NCBI GenBank assembly: GCA_020055645.1
Contig: CM034546.1
Location: 90,520,001-90,584,000 of the forward strand
Direction of reading: 5' to 3'
Source of the DNA: Tomocerus qinae
Lineage: Eukaryota; Arthropoda; Collembola; Entomobryomorpha; Tomoceridae
DNA: 64,000 bases
Shown: in pieces, positions 39,471 to 51,266 of the stretch
Layout: every line of letters starts with the position of its first letter
Numbering within the stretch: position 1 is the first letter of the stretch
Translations under genes and position numbers: made by a program
The notes under the pieces: model-generated
Told to the model about the DNA's origin: nothing
The model's database searches: none
The model's input: the letters and a program-made list of their open reading frames with translations, nothing else

Positions 39471-40765
39471 ATTATAATATCTAAACAAATGAAGGAATAT
39501 GCAGAACTGGTAATGCAGATGTCGATTTGATGAGTCAACTAATAAAGTGCAGATGAAGAGAAATCAGCTAATGTTCATAATACTTTTATCTTATTTGAAA
39601 AATCGTCTTGCAGATACTCATTACTTCAGTTTTTCTTTTCTACTATTGAGTTGTGCGAGGAGAGTCCACATTAAAGCGTAAAAGAGTTTTGCCCTATTCC
39701 TCGGCTGTAGTATCCACTCTGCGAGTAAATACTTAAACGGACAGCTTTTCAATCTCAACTTGTCAGTGCACTAAGGGATAGAAAGTTGGATCGCTTCGTT
39801 TCACTTTTATTCTCACTTCTTCAAGCAGTTACCCCCAAATGGGTTAAGGTCATGACTTCTGGCAACTACATCTTTCATAAAAAACATTTAACTGTGCAAA
39901 AAAAGACTGGACTCGGCAAATAAAATATTTAAGCTTTAGAGTTTATTAACATAGTACTGTTATTATATTACTTATATCAATATACTGTAAATAGGCATAC
40001 TGAATTAGGTTATAAAGTTGTATCAACTGAACTATACATAGTAGTATACTTGTCTATGCATCTGTGATAATTTAAAAATATAATAACAAATAACAATAGG
40101 GCATATTTGTACATACAATAATGGAATGAAGGAGAGTTGAACAGTTTTCTTGTGTTTGTTCTGTTAACTGATTGTATTGTAAATGTTGGGAAGGGATGTG
40201 CAAAAATATTACATCATGCATTTGTATCATGACTATCGAAATTGAATGTCTGTAACAGAACGTTGCATTAAAAATTAATACTTTCATAAAATTACATTGA
40301 TAATTTAGTTTGTGAATTTCAGAGCTAAAAGTATCATTTTCAGCCGTTACGTTAACACGTAAGTAGGACACAATTATACCAGACTTTTCAGGAAATGGCG
40401 GAATTGACACTTCCGTCTTTGAAATTGACAATGCATTTAATTCTCTTGCATGCAACTAATTTTCTAACAATTAAGCTCTGCTCCAGCCTCCAGTACATTA
40501 CTATACTAATAACACACGAAACTACTATTAATAAATAAAAATATATTTTTCTCACCTTTGAAAAACATAGTAAACCCTCGCTCCCGTGACCATCTGTTAA
40601 TTCTTGTAAAATTGGATGATATTTACCCATATATATTACCTAAGTTGATTTTTACAAGAGTTCGCACTTTTCCCTTGCTTAACTACCTTTAGAGAGGTTG
40701 TGTTATAATTATTATATGGTAAAGTTGCTATCATTAGGGTATTAAAGAAAAGCTAAAAATGTTAA
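39471..40765. other. Spacer and 3' flank of the minus-strand Gln/Pro-rich gene
   Basis: No convincing coding exon is seen. The minus-strand gene ending at 40766 should have its 3' UTR here; a minus-strand AATAAA near 39943 is a distant candidate poly(A) signal. Confidence 0.4.
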
Positions 40766-43700
40766 TTACTGAGTTGATTCAGTTTTTTTGCGGTATACGG
40801 GGAAAGGGAAACTTTTACTAGTCTTAGAAGAAACAGATATCTGTGTAGCTACAGGCAAGGGAATTGCAGTCGTTGTTTCTGCTTGAGATTTAGTGGGAGT
40901 CACGGGAGTTGTAGAGTCAACACTGTTTTTCAAAAGGTGAGATGGAGGTGTGACTGTAATAGCTATGGATTTGACTTGTTTGCTTTCAGAAATGGTTAAG
41001 TCTCCGTCTGTCTCTAAGAGGTCGTCAAAAGTAGATTCGTCATCGCTGTAAGCATCATCTACTATTGTGTCTAAAATAGGATTAATTTTTGGTGCAGTAT
41101 TAGGAAGTCCGGGAATGATTCCCAAAAGGGGATATTCAGCGCTGGTTGTGGAAGGAGTCGCCTCATAATTGTGATACGGCGACTTGGTGGAGGAGGTGGA
41201 TTGCTGAGGAGGTAAAGTAGTATAATTTGGAAGTTTAGAGGTAGTTTTCTTAGCAGGAGGAGAAGTGGGAGTCGGGCGAATGCTAATGTAGGGTTTAGAT
41301 TTTCTAGTGGGGAAAACCACGGCAGGAATTGTCTGCTGGGACTTGGTGGGTGGTAAAATAATACCTGATGTCTTAGAAGGAATTGTAGGGCTGAGGTAAG
41401 TACTATTGGGTAGCTTTACAAAAGGAGTAGAGCTTGAATTAGTCTTTGAATTAATGGAGGAAAATCCAGCTTTTTTAGGGTAAGTCGGGTCGATGAGGCT
41501 AAGCTTGTTTTTATTGTGCTGGGTTTCAAGCTGAGGAATGGTCTCTGAGGTAATGTTTAGTAGAGAAGGTCCGTCTGTCAATTCATCGTCAAGGTCAACA
41601 GTAAAGTCAGTCGTATTGGTCAGCGTCAGGTTGGAGCCTTTCTTTTCGACAATCACATATCCTTTACCGTGAGTCTGTTGAAAAAATTCCATAATATCCA
41701 TCAATGAAGATGAAGAATCAGTACCATTAGCATTAGAAACATTACTTTTTTCATTACTTTCATCCATGATAATATAATCATCATTATCATCATTAGGCAT
41801 TAAAGAAGATGGCATTGCGGAAATTCTAGTTCCATTTAAATTAGTAATATAAGGTAAAGGATCAGACTCCGAAAAATGAAGGTCACTAGTACCCGAATCC
41901 TGTTGCTGTGAGATGGAAACACCAGGAGCTGGGGCTTCTACGTAAGTTTCCTTGTTTTCCGAGGACGCTTCCGACAATTCCGGGGCAGACTCCAATTGCG
42001 CCCCTGGCTCTATCATACTGATCAACTTATTAATATCAAAGGGATGTCCATTGAAGGTTGGAGCATTCGCATCGGCCACGACCTCAAAAACAGGATTTCC
42101 ATCGGTACTTCCTTGAGACACGAGTTGAACTCCTGGAACAATCTCCCGTCCGCCACTCCCAACTCTCGAGTAAGGTGAAGTGACACGAACACTGCTCTGC
42201 TGAGATTGCTGTCCACTCTGGTCCTGTTGATACTGTTGCTGAACAGAAATAGAGTGTTGCTGGCTATAGGCTGTGTTTTGTTGTCCGGTATTCTCAGTCA
42301 GAGATGAAATAATGGAACTGAGAGAGGCATCTTGACCCGCAACAGCACTTCCGTCTAAATAGCTTTGTTCTTGCTGTTGATGCTGCTGAGATTCAATTAG
42401 TGGACCCCCGACTCCTCTCAAGTCGATCGATGCATCGTAAATCTGAGGGCTTCCTTGCGACTGGGACGGTTGCTGCACTTCAATATTGCCGAAAGACGCT
42501 CCGTAGTTACCATTAGCGTCTACATCCTGGATGCTGTATTGCTGTTGTGGATCTGTCTGAGTGTATTGGGTCTGATACTGTTGGCCATTGCCTGTGTAGG
42601 CAGTATTGAAGTAGTCAGGTCCATTGGATTGTGGAACTACGGGAATTTGATCTTTTCCTCCTGCATACAGCGGCGGGGAGGAAACAGGAGATGGTTGGTA
42701 GTAATTTTGGTTCCCAGATACAATTTCCTTCTCGTAAGAAAGCAATTGAGAAGGTAGGACTTCCACGTTTTGCTCGACTGCCACTGGTCTGAATTGTTGT
42801 TGTTGTGCCACAGGCTGATAATTCACAACTGCTGGAGCTGGAGCGCTGTAATAGTTTTGACCATTATTATGGCTAACATAACTTGGGCCAAAGATCTGCA
42901 CCTTTTCCGGGGCTTGTTGAGGCTTAGAACCGTAAAGCCCTTTTGGGGGCTGGGGAAAAATGACTGCTTGGTAGTTGGGAAGATTATTTGGTTTGTATTT
43001 GGGGAAATGGGGAAATCTTGGCAAAAAACTAGGAATCTTTGGCAATTTTGATCCTAGCCAGCCAAAAATTTTGGATGGACCGGCTGGCCTTATTTTGTAC
43101 GGTTGATGCTGGGAGGGTGCGGCGTGGTAGCCTCCGCTACCATGATATCCTCCTCCACCGTGATTATTGGGACCAGGCCCAGGACTGTAGCCACCGTGTG
43201 AGGGCGGAGGCTCCGCATTCACCATCATGACGACGGCAAAAGAGATCACCGCTATCTTGAGCTAAATCCATTAATTTCTTGGTCAGTCATTTGTGTCAGT
43301 AACAGATGATAGATTATTATGCTAAATTTAGATACAGCACAGTGCATTTTGCCTGAATATTTTCCCTATATGCATACTACAATCATCACACATGTGCTAA
43401 AATATTCCTTTGCCTTTTTAGGACAAATTTACTTATACATAGCTGAAAACAACATCTTGCATTACATGCATATTCCGAAAAGTAAACCAAGAACACCCTC
43501 ATATACACTTAAAGACATTGGGCATCTCATCTCGTTTAGCTATAAACGCTATAACTGCTCAACTTGGAATACCTAGTCAATATACATAAACAAAAGGAAG
43601 GTTTACTGTTTACTACATTAGCATTTTGTAAATCTCTCAAACAATCTGCCTTGCATTTTCGTTGATGAGCCACAATTTGCAACCAACATGATCTAGTTCA

Positions 43701-43946
43701 GTTTTTTGAATACCTTATTTTGATTATTTTAACTTACTGTCTGTACGATGACTTTCTGGTAACTACCATAATAAGGTTTGCCATCCTATCTGTTCTATTA
43801 TTTGTCATCACGAAAATAAATGATAGTTTCATACTGGAGAGTATCATTTGATCAAATACTGTTTACGTGTATTATATTTTGCATCAATTAAAATTTGTAG
43901 ATTGGAAAGGGTTAATTATAAATGTATGATTTCATTGACTTACCAT
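40766..43946 (-). CDS. Secreted Gln/Pro/Ser-rich extracellular protein, two exons
   Basis: Exon 1 (43944-43946) is the initiator ATG alone, directly followed by a consensus donor GTAAGT; exon 2 is 40766-43261 after acceptor GATTTAG. The product is 832 residues. The signal peptide MLKIAVISFAVVMMVNA is predicted to be cut before EPPPSHGG. Next come a Gly/His/Tyr-rich start (residues about 18-50), a conserved-looking basic/hydrophobic segment IFGWLGSKLPKIPSFLPRF (about 60-78), a Gln/Tyr-rich middle with many YQ, QQYQ and SQQ runs, and a Ser/Thr/Pro-rich C-terminal half with N-glycosylation sequons (NGT, NLT, NTT, NST) and mucin-like TTS/TTP runs. The ending is acidic then basic (FPFPVYRKK). This is probably a matrix or mucin-like protein. 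It shares the AEPPP mature start and split-signal gene structure with its neighbours. No named domain is recognised. Confidence 0.85.
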
Positions 43947-44009
43947 GTTGTTTGTAATTGACAAGCCTTTCAGATGGAAAGGTGGCTTCAGACGGTGGAA
44001 AGCTAGGAG

Positions 44010-44017
44010 TTTTAAAA
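44010..44017 (-). promoter_or_regulatory. Candidate TATA-like box for the 40.8-43.9 kb gene
   Basis: TTTTAAAA lies about 65 bases upstream of the initiator ATG on the minus strand. No clear initiator is seen about 30 bases downstream, so the call is weak. Confidence 0.3.
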
Positions 44018-47000
44018 GCTATCTCACAACAACTGCATGAACTCCACGATAATATATTGCTTGAAACAAAAATGAGTTTTGAATATTATTAAAGTCTCAC
44101 TACACTTGTATTTCCTCGGTTTGCGATGTCTCGTATTCCACAGCACATAAATCTCGAGCACTCGCAAATCATAAAATTGAGGGGGATTATTTATGAGACA
44201 CTATCTTTGTTGAGTACGTATGAAAACTATTTGCGGAAGTGTCTTGGATCTGACTGAGTCAGATGAACTTGCTGAGGTCTCTTATAGACTCGGAAGTGAG
44301 AGAGAAAAAATAGTCAAAATTACTCATTCACTTTCTCTGTGTTGTTAGCTTACCTTTGGCCTAGCCTGAGTCTTGGAGATACATACGTGTGGGGCATAAT
44401 TCCATCGTCTGTTGTACACATCTCAGTCTAATCTGGTAATGATGTATACAGTGCTTGGTCGATTGCACCATATTTCCCTATAAGCATCTCTAGACTTTCC
44501 ATTAGACATGCAGGAGGCAAACAGAGAAAAACAAGACAGTTCAGTGGCTTCGCTTCATCGTGTACCATTTGACTTGCATTCTTGAGGATGCATTTCTAAA
44601 GCACATGGCCATAACTAGCTACTTACCATCGGCAGTCGTAGTACAGATCGTATTACTATTAGTGCTACTATTCAGTTGTAGTAGTAGCAGCAAAACGACC
44701 ATAGCGGCATTAAGTATCGTCTGAGGACTTCCTAACTGATGCTAAGTGTTTTTTCATCACTCGATTAGATTTCCTAGTGATCAAATTGTTTCTGCTGCCA
44801 AACTTCATTTGCGTCGTTTTCCCTTGACCTATATTACCCTTCAGAGAAGCGATTCTTCTTTATTAGTAGCATTGTGACTAGCAAAAATTCGTCTGGTTCC
44901 TATCCATACTTGCTATACTTATGCATACAGGTAGGTACTACCTAACTAGCATTGTCTACATTATTGAGTTGTAGTATACTACTATTAAGCAGTGGCAATT
45001 GGCAATGACTTTTGGCTACATTGTTGTGGGTCCGTGTATCATAACGTTTGATTTATTGAAAGCAGCTCTTACCGCTCAACGTACTACACCTTTGTTTAAG
45101 GAAATTTCTACTCAAATCCTAGCTACATGCACCCAAAACGATATTTTCAGTGACAATGACCCCGTCCAATTAGACAATTATGCTCATTGATCGACGACAC
45201 CTACTTGTTTGATCACTTTATTAACGTGAATAAAACGTGTTTCTGTTTTCAGATTCGTTTTCAGTTTTAATGTTTTCATTAGAGCACATTATCATGCATT
45301 CTAGTAATTATATTCACAAATATTTTTACTCCCCACGGAAGAAAGTACCTTGGAACAAATAAAAAATATTAGTGCATATAAATGCTAACCTGCTTATTTG
45401 CAATTGCCAAACAAAATAAATTATGTACTTTTCTAAAATTCTCTAGTTCTGACGAAGTCCCATCACAGGTTTTTCTTGATTGCCTTGTGCAAGGACTAAA
45501 TAAGTTGAAATTGGCAAAATAATGTTAAATACGAATTGCTAAAAAGGCGAAAGCTATCCAATCGGTATTAGTACTTGACGTCACATTTTTTCCTCAGAAC
45601 TAATTGATCATTCTGCTATGAGGTTGAATTGTGCATAGGCAAAAGATATACTGGTATATGACGAAGATGTTTTTTATTAAATGGGTGACAATGTTAACTA
45701 AGTCTGATTGTTGGTTTCCCAAGCACAAACATCAGGAGCTAAGACAAACGTCCTTAATGAAACAGAGTGACATGTTATATTGACTAAACCAACTATCTCT
45801 TCACAGTTGTTCTTAAGAATGAGTTCTCGTAATTTGCATCCTCTTTCTTTTCACTTTCTTTGAATAAATTTTTAACGAGTACTTATGGCGAATATATACT
45901 TATCATTGTAATTGTATGTATGTACTTAATGCAATACGCCTATTACTGCATACGTGTCCTAATACCTATATGCACTTTAATGAAAATACGAAAGTTTTTT
46001 ACACTGCATAAATTGACTGTACATTCTGCATGATATTAAGTTAACTTACGTCTTGTCATAACAATGTGCATTAGCTAGTAATCTAAGAATGGAGCGAGTG
46101 TCATCAACCAACGCGGAAACTTGTTCTGGGTGTTTATTTGATGATCTTGTCTTACGTTCACAATCAGTCTCCATTACGTACGAGACATATTGGATTTTTT
46201 AATGCAGAGAATAATAACCAGTCTGTATATAGATCTATATTTATAGTGGAGTTTTTATCTTCCAAGATAATTTTGAGATACAACTATACAGATTGTAAGC
46301 TTAATTAAATTTGTAGGGAACAGTTACGTTGATAATTTCCACCTTGCTATAAGCAAGACGTACCATAATAAGAATTAGTGGTTATTAAAACTAATATTGT
46401 TGTAAATCATTGTACAGAGACAGAAAAGGAAAAAAGCCATAATTTAGAAGATTAGATAATAACAAGGAGATAACCAGATTTGTGATGTGAACGAACGATT
46501 CAACAATGCATTGCAACATTTATTTACAGAAAAACTGGTCATGTAATCATTCTCATTGATGATTAATAATCCAAAAACTGTTGCTTGTAATTTGCGACAC
46601 TCGTCCTTCTAAGTATGATGTGTAATTTGTTATAATGCACTTACACAATTATGTTTTGAACAAACACAATCTTTTCTTTTGTCTGATAAAGCAGGAAAAC
46701 ATGGGACGGAAAGATTGTAACAAAATATGCATAAATATTACAATCTGCCAACACTATCTTTCTTAATGTTCCCTTTCGTTGATGTGATTACAAATGCAAC
46801 CATAAAGAACATTCTCTAGTAATGTAGTACTTTCCATCATTCCGTATATTATGTACCTATTATTATATTACACGTTGTAATTGTTTAGGTATGAAATTGT
46901 TAATGTAATCAATATACAAATATGCAGATAATAGGAGGAGGATCGTATTAAATTGCCAAAGTTTTCATTTTCTAATCTATGTAATTAAATAGATATAATA

Positions 47001-50000
47001 TTTGAAATGACCATTATGTGATGTAGTGCTAAACTTTATAATAATAAGGTCACCAAATGTTCCCAGGTCTCAATAAACTGTCACAAAGAGTTGATGACCT
47101 GAAAGTTGGACCTCTCAATCCCCCAAGATTAGAGTCAAGAATTAATTGCCAAAATTTAAGTCAAATGTCTAAATTAGGTAATGAAATCTCTCCAAATTAT
47201 TTAGCATTAACCAAATCATTAAACTGAAATGCGAACAAATCGTAAATATGAAGCAATTAAAAAACACTTGAAGATGGATCTGCCAAAAAGTTGTCAGTCG
47301 ACGTGAAATTGTGATAAAATAATGTGGTAGTTATTTATTACTTTTCTCTTCCACGAACAGAACATGACTTTACATAATTTCCTTCTTTAAATAGCCTCAA
47401 ACAATTGTCGTAATGAAACAGCATTACAGTTAAAATAACGTAAGTATATGCTTACTTAACATTAATTAAATATATATTTGCACACTTAATTTAATTAGAT
47501 GTATTTTCTAATTCATGAATCAATTGCTCTAAGTACACGCAATGAAAATGCATGCACAAATAACAAACTCAGTAAGCTGCTCTAATTAATTAAATTCTTG
47601 ATTAGATGAAGACAAAATTTGCACCGAAGTCATGAGATTGTTCTTCTAATAGTATAAAGGCCCATTTTACTTACTTGACAGTAAAATTGGAATCATTGCT
47701 ACTTTGAATTATCGGCAACCCAATTTGGATTCTAATAGAACTTGGGAAATTATAGTCTGACTACAAAATGGAAAAACAAAGTATTAGAGAAATACGAAAG
47801 TTTTAATAATAGTGGGTCTATAAGTATTTACTAAATTAAAGTAATAGTATTGAAGAAGTATCACTTTATATCTACACAAAGGTATACACAATAGATAATC
47901 TAATTGCAGAGAAGAAGCTATCTTCAGATAACCTAAAGTATATCTGTAGTAGTTTACAACTGTAAATGTGTGTGGTACAACTGATCATTTAGTATTGGGT
48001 AAGTAAGATAATTACTGTACACATAATATGAGCTCAAAAATATATTGTATTAAAACTATTAGAATAGATTACACTCAAAGAATTCTGTCGCTCATCTCTC
48101 ATTCTTGCTTTCAGACATCCTAAGTGCTAATACTTCCTATTTACTTGGCTATATCAACACAATGTATACATAGAGAGGACACTCAGAGCATAATTAATTT
48201 AAAGATAGATTTCTACGAATTTTTTTGTCCCCTAAGTATTGTGAAATCACTCAAGATTACTTAGTAGTAAAAACTAAACAAAATCAACACTGTAAAAGAC
48301 AAAATAACTAGTTCATAAAAACACTGAAAAGTCTTGTGAAAGTGTTTTTGTTCCTTAATCCCTATTATTGCTCTTTGTTATATTGTGTACTCTTCGCTCT
48401 TTTAACATAGAATATGCCTAAGAATAAAAAAATTATTATAATAATAGTACAAAAGTGAAGGAATGTCTTGTTTTCATTTCTCTGTCATTGCTATTATGTC
48501 AATTTCACATTCTGATAAGACAAGAGCTTCTGAGTGAGCAAAAATAAATTTTCTTGCGGTAGGAATTCCCTTTTTATAAAAGTAGGTTATTATGATAATA
48601 ATACATACACGGATATGGTATTCCTTACCTTACGCATACTTTAATAATAATATAAGCTAACAATAACCTATTTTGGCTGTTTTCATCTCTTCATTTGATA
48701 GAAGCAATAAGAGAGTTTTCTTAGAAAAATACATACTTGATTACTGTACTAGTATTATTGTTATGTTATGGTATTTTTGGTGCATTGTTGAATTTCTTAT
48801 TTACAATAAAGCTGCTACAGTTGAGTTCTTGACAGTTTCCCCCGTCTCTTTTGCAATTTCATCTAATAACGCATTCTCGTTACTGTTGTTGTGAGTATCC
48901 TCCTGCAAAAACATCCCAACCAAAATTAGCACCGTCTCACACACATGAATAATCAAATCTAACTACTACAAGAATAACATTTGTACATTCCAATATTTTT
49001 AGTACAGGAATTCCCAATACGACCGAGGTAAAAGATGAACAATACATACTCATTGTTAGTACACACACGAGAGTGTGTGTAAAGTACAGGTATGGATTGG
49101 GTGACTAACAATATGGTAAATAGCAATAAATATATTATTATGTACATTCACCCGCTCACTTTCACTCTTTCGATGAGTATAACAAAGCAAACAAATACAA
49201 AATCAACTCTTACCCATTGTGGGCTAGGCTCTGGCTAATAAATGACATGCCTCTTAGCATATTATAATACAATGTATCAGCTTTCAACTGCACTATTTAT
49301 TAGATCTGCAGTACGTAATAGTCGTCCCTAGGCAATTGTTGTCAAACGTCAAAAGCATTCTCCACTACAATACAAGGAACTAATAACCAAGTTAGAAGAC
49401 TCGACTTATAAGGAAATATCCATGATTACTAGATATTTCACAACTACACAGCAACTACGATCAAGCACACAGGAAAACCGGAATAGCAACAATTGCCAAA
49501 ATCTAGTGCAGCATAAACTTGTATTCTATTGTTATGTAGCATTGTTTCCTATTCGATTGGATTTGTATTGTTTACTCTGTGATTTGCATCTCATTCAAAC
49601 AATTCTTTCATACAACAATCATCTTACATCAAACTAACTACGATCACTTAACTAGTAGTAATAGTAACTATCATGTTGGTATTATTTGTGGTATAGAAAA
49701 GTAACGATGTAAGATATCTCTTATCAGGATTTGATATGATGATTGGGCATCCTAGGAAAACTATTTGTACTTTTCGATTTGTGTTTTGTATGTGTAATTT
49801 GTATCGTATAGTGTGTTTGGTGGGATTGGATGTGATATGATGATGATGATTCAGAATCAGTGTAATTAGTAATGGGAAAGCAAAATAATTGTGCATATTG
49901 GTAAATGGTAAGCGAAAATGTGTTTAGTTTCTACGATTCTAATGTAAAATCCAAGGGTATCTTACCTCGCAGAAGCGAACTACACACAATTGTTAGTACA

Positions 50001-50312
50001 AAGAAGCTGGCAAGACGGAAGTAGTAGGCACATCTACAGAGTTGAAGTAAGTTACGGAGTACGAGAGTTCAGTAGAGTACACACAGTACAGTACAGAATA
50101 GTAGGTACGGTTCAATAAATAAACTACTAACTAATGGCAAAATTATAATAATTCTGTTACAAAAATATGTCATTTTGTCTCTAAAAAATATATCTCTTTG
50201 AAAAGTAGCTGAGGAGGAACACTTATTATTTAACTACACTAAAGCACTATTTTTATGGTTAGTTCTGCATGGGAAATCGTTTGTGTTAGTAGGGGAAGAT
50301 GTTTCTTTGTCT
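44018..50312. other. Intergenic DNA, nothing supportable
   Basis: Only short open frames are present, such as one at 44999-45190 on the plus strand, without splice or motif support. No repeat array or RNA gene was recognised. Confidence 0.45.
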
Positions 50313-50573
50313 TTAGATGAGGGAAATTGGGTTAAAAGCAAATCCTGATGGGATTAGAGGGGCAGGTGACACATTGAGTTGCTGTAAGTCCAAATTGTCA
50401 ACTCCGTTAATACTACTTCTACTGAGACGGTTAGCCACAGCTTTCATCACCATTCGTTGGTCCAAGGAGTAGGGCAAGCTCCAGGGCTTCAGAGTCACTA
50501 GGGAATTAGCTCCAGCGTTTTCAAGTGGATATAAGACATTTTCTAAAGAAATTCGTTCAAATTCATTTTCAGA
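50313..50573 (-). CDS. Orphan 3'-terminal coding exon, gene unidentified
   Basis: An open frame of 86 codons plus stop follows the acceptor-like GTCGTCTAG at 50574 on the minus strand. It reads SENEFERISLENVLYPLE... and ends GFAFNPISLI. It uses varied codons, has no low complexity, and contains LKPWSLPYSLDQRM and LDLQQLNVSPAPLIPSG. This looks like real protein rather than chance AT-rich frame. It needs upstream exons at higher coordinates. One weak candidate is 50844-50951 (KTLDQLRKIEMLITETSLER...), but its donor GTTGGA is poor. It may instead be an alternative last exon of the large gene ending at 51267. Function unknown. Confidence 0.42.
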   Translation of the reverse strand, partial: SENEFERISLENVLYPLENAGANSLVTLKPWSLPYSLDQRMVMKAVANRLSRSSINGVDNLDLQQLNVSPAPLIPSGFAFNPISLI

Positions 50574-51266
50574 CTAGACGACTAGATCAACAAAAACATT
50601 AACGAAACAAACTCAACAACGTGTGCGTGACAGTGAATTGATTTTCAATGCTGTGCAGTGCGTACAAATGATTTTCTTATCATTTTCTCCGTGCTGTACT
50701 GTACTTGTGCTCTTGCTCTAGTAAGTTTATAAGCTTTGTACTTTGTTAGTTCATACAAATAACTAGGTTAGTTGTCAGTAATGGCTCCCACAACCACAAG
50801 TTAGTGTAATTAGTTGTCACAGGCTTAAATAAAATTGTCCAACAGTGCAAGGCATGCAGTTATTGTCATTCGGTGGAGATTTTTTGAGCAAACGTTCCAG
50901 GCTTGTCTCCGTTATTAGCATTTCTATTTTACGAAGCTGGTCCAAAGTCTTCTACATTGGTGTCTACAGGCAATTTGGCTTTGGCTTGCTGTTGTGTATG
51001 TGTAATAATGATGAAGCTCGCAGTGTTTGTAAGTTGAGTATCTGTTTAAGTATGTACGTTGTTTTGGTAGTGCTGTAAGTCGTAACGTTATGCTGGACAG
51101 TATGTATGTATTGTACGTTTTTCTTTGGCAAGCATATGGATTGTGTTTAAGGATAAGACAATTACATACGGGAGTAACAAGGCTAAAAATAATCTAACAA
51201 TTAAATACTTTTAAAAATACTGCGCAAAATTAAACAAAGGACTGAACAAAGGAAAACGGTTATTTT

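Noticed and set aside
39257..39538. Minus-strand 93-codon frame containing YGPKQSFFLF.
   Set aside because: It lies in the right arm of the fold-back element; the matching left arm breaks the frame, so coding is unlikely.
44999..45190. 63-codon plus-strand frame with mixed composition.
   Set aside because: No acceptor, donor or motif evidence was found and no neighbouring exon completes it.
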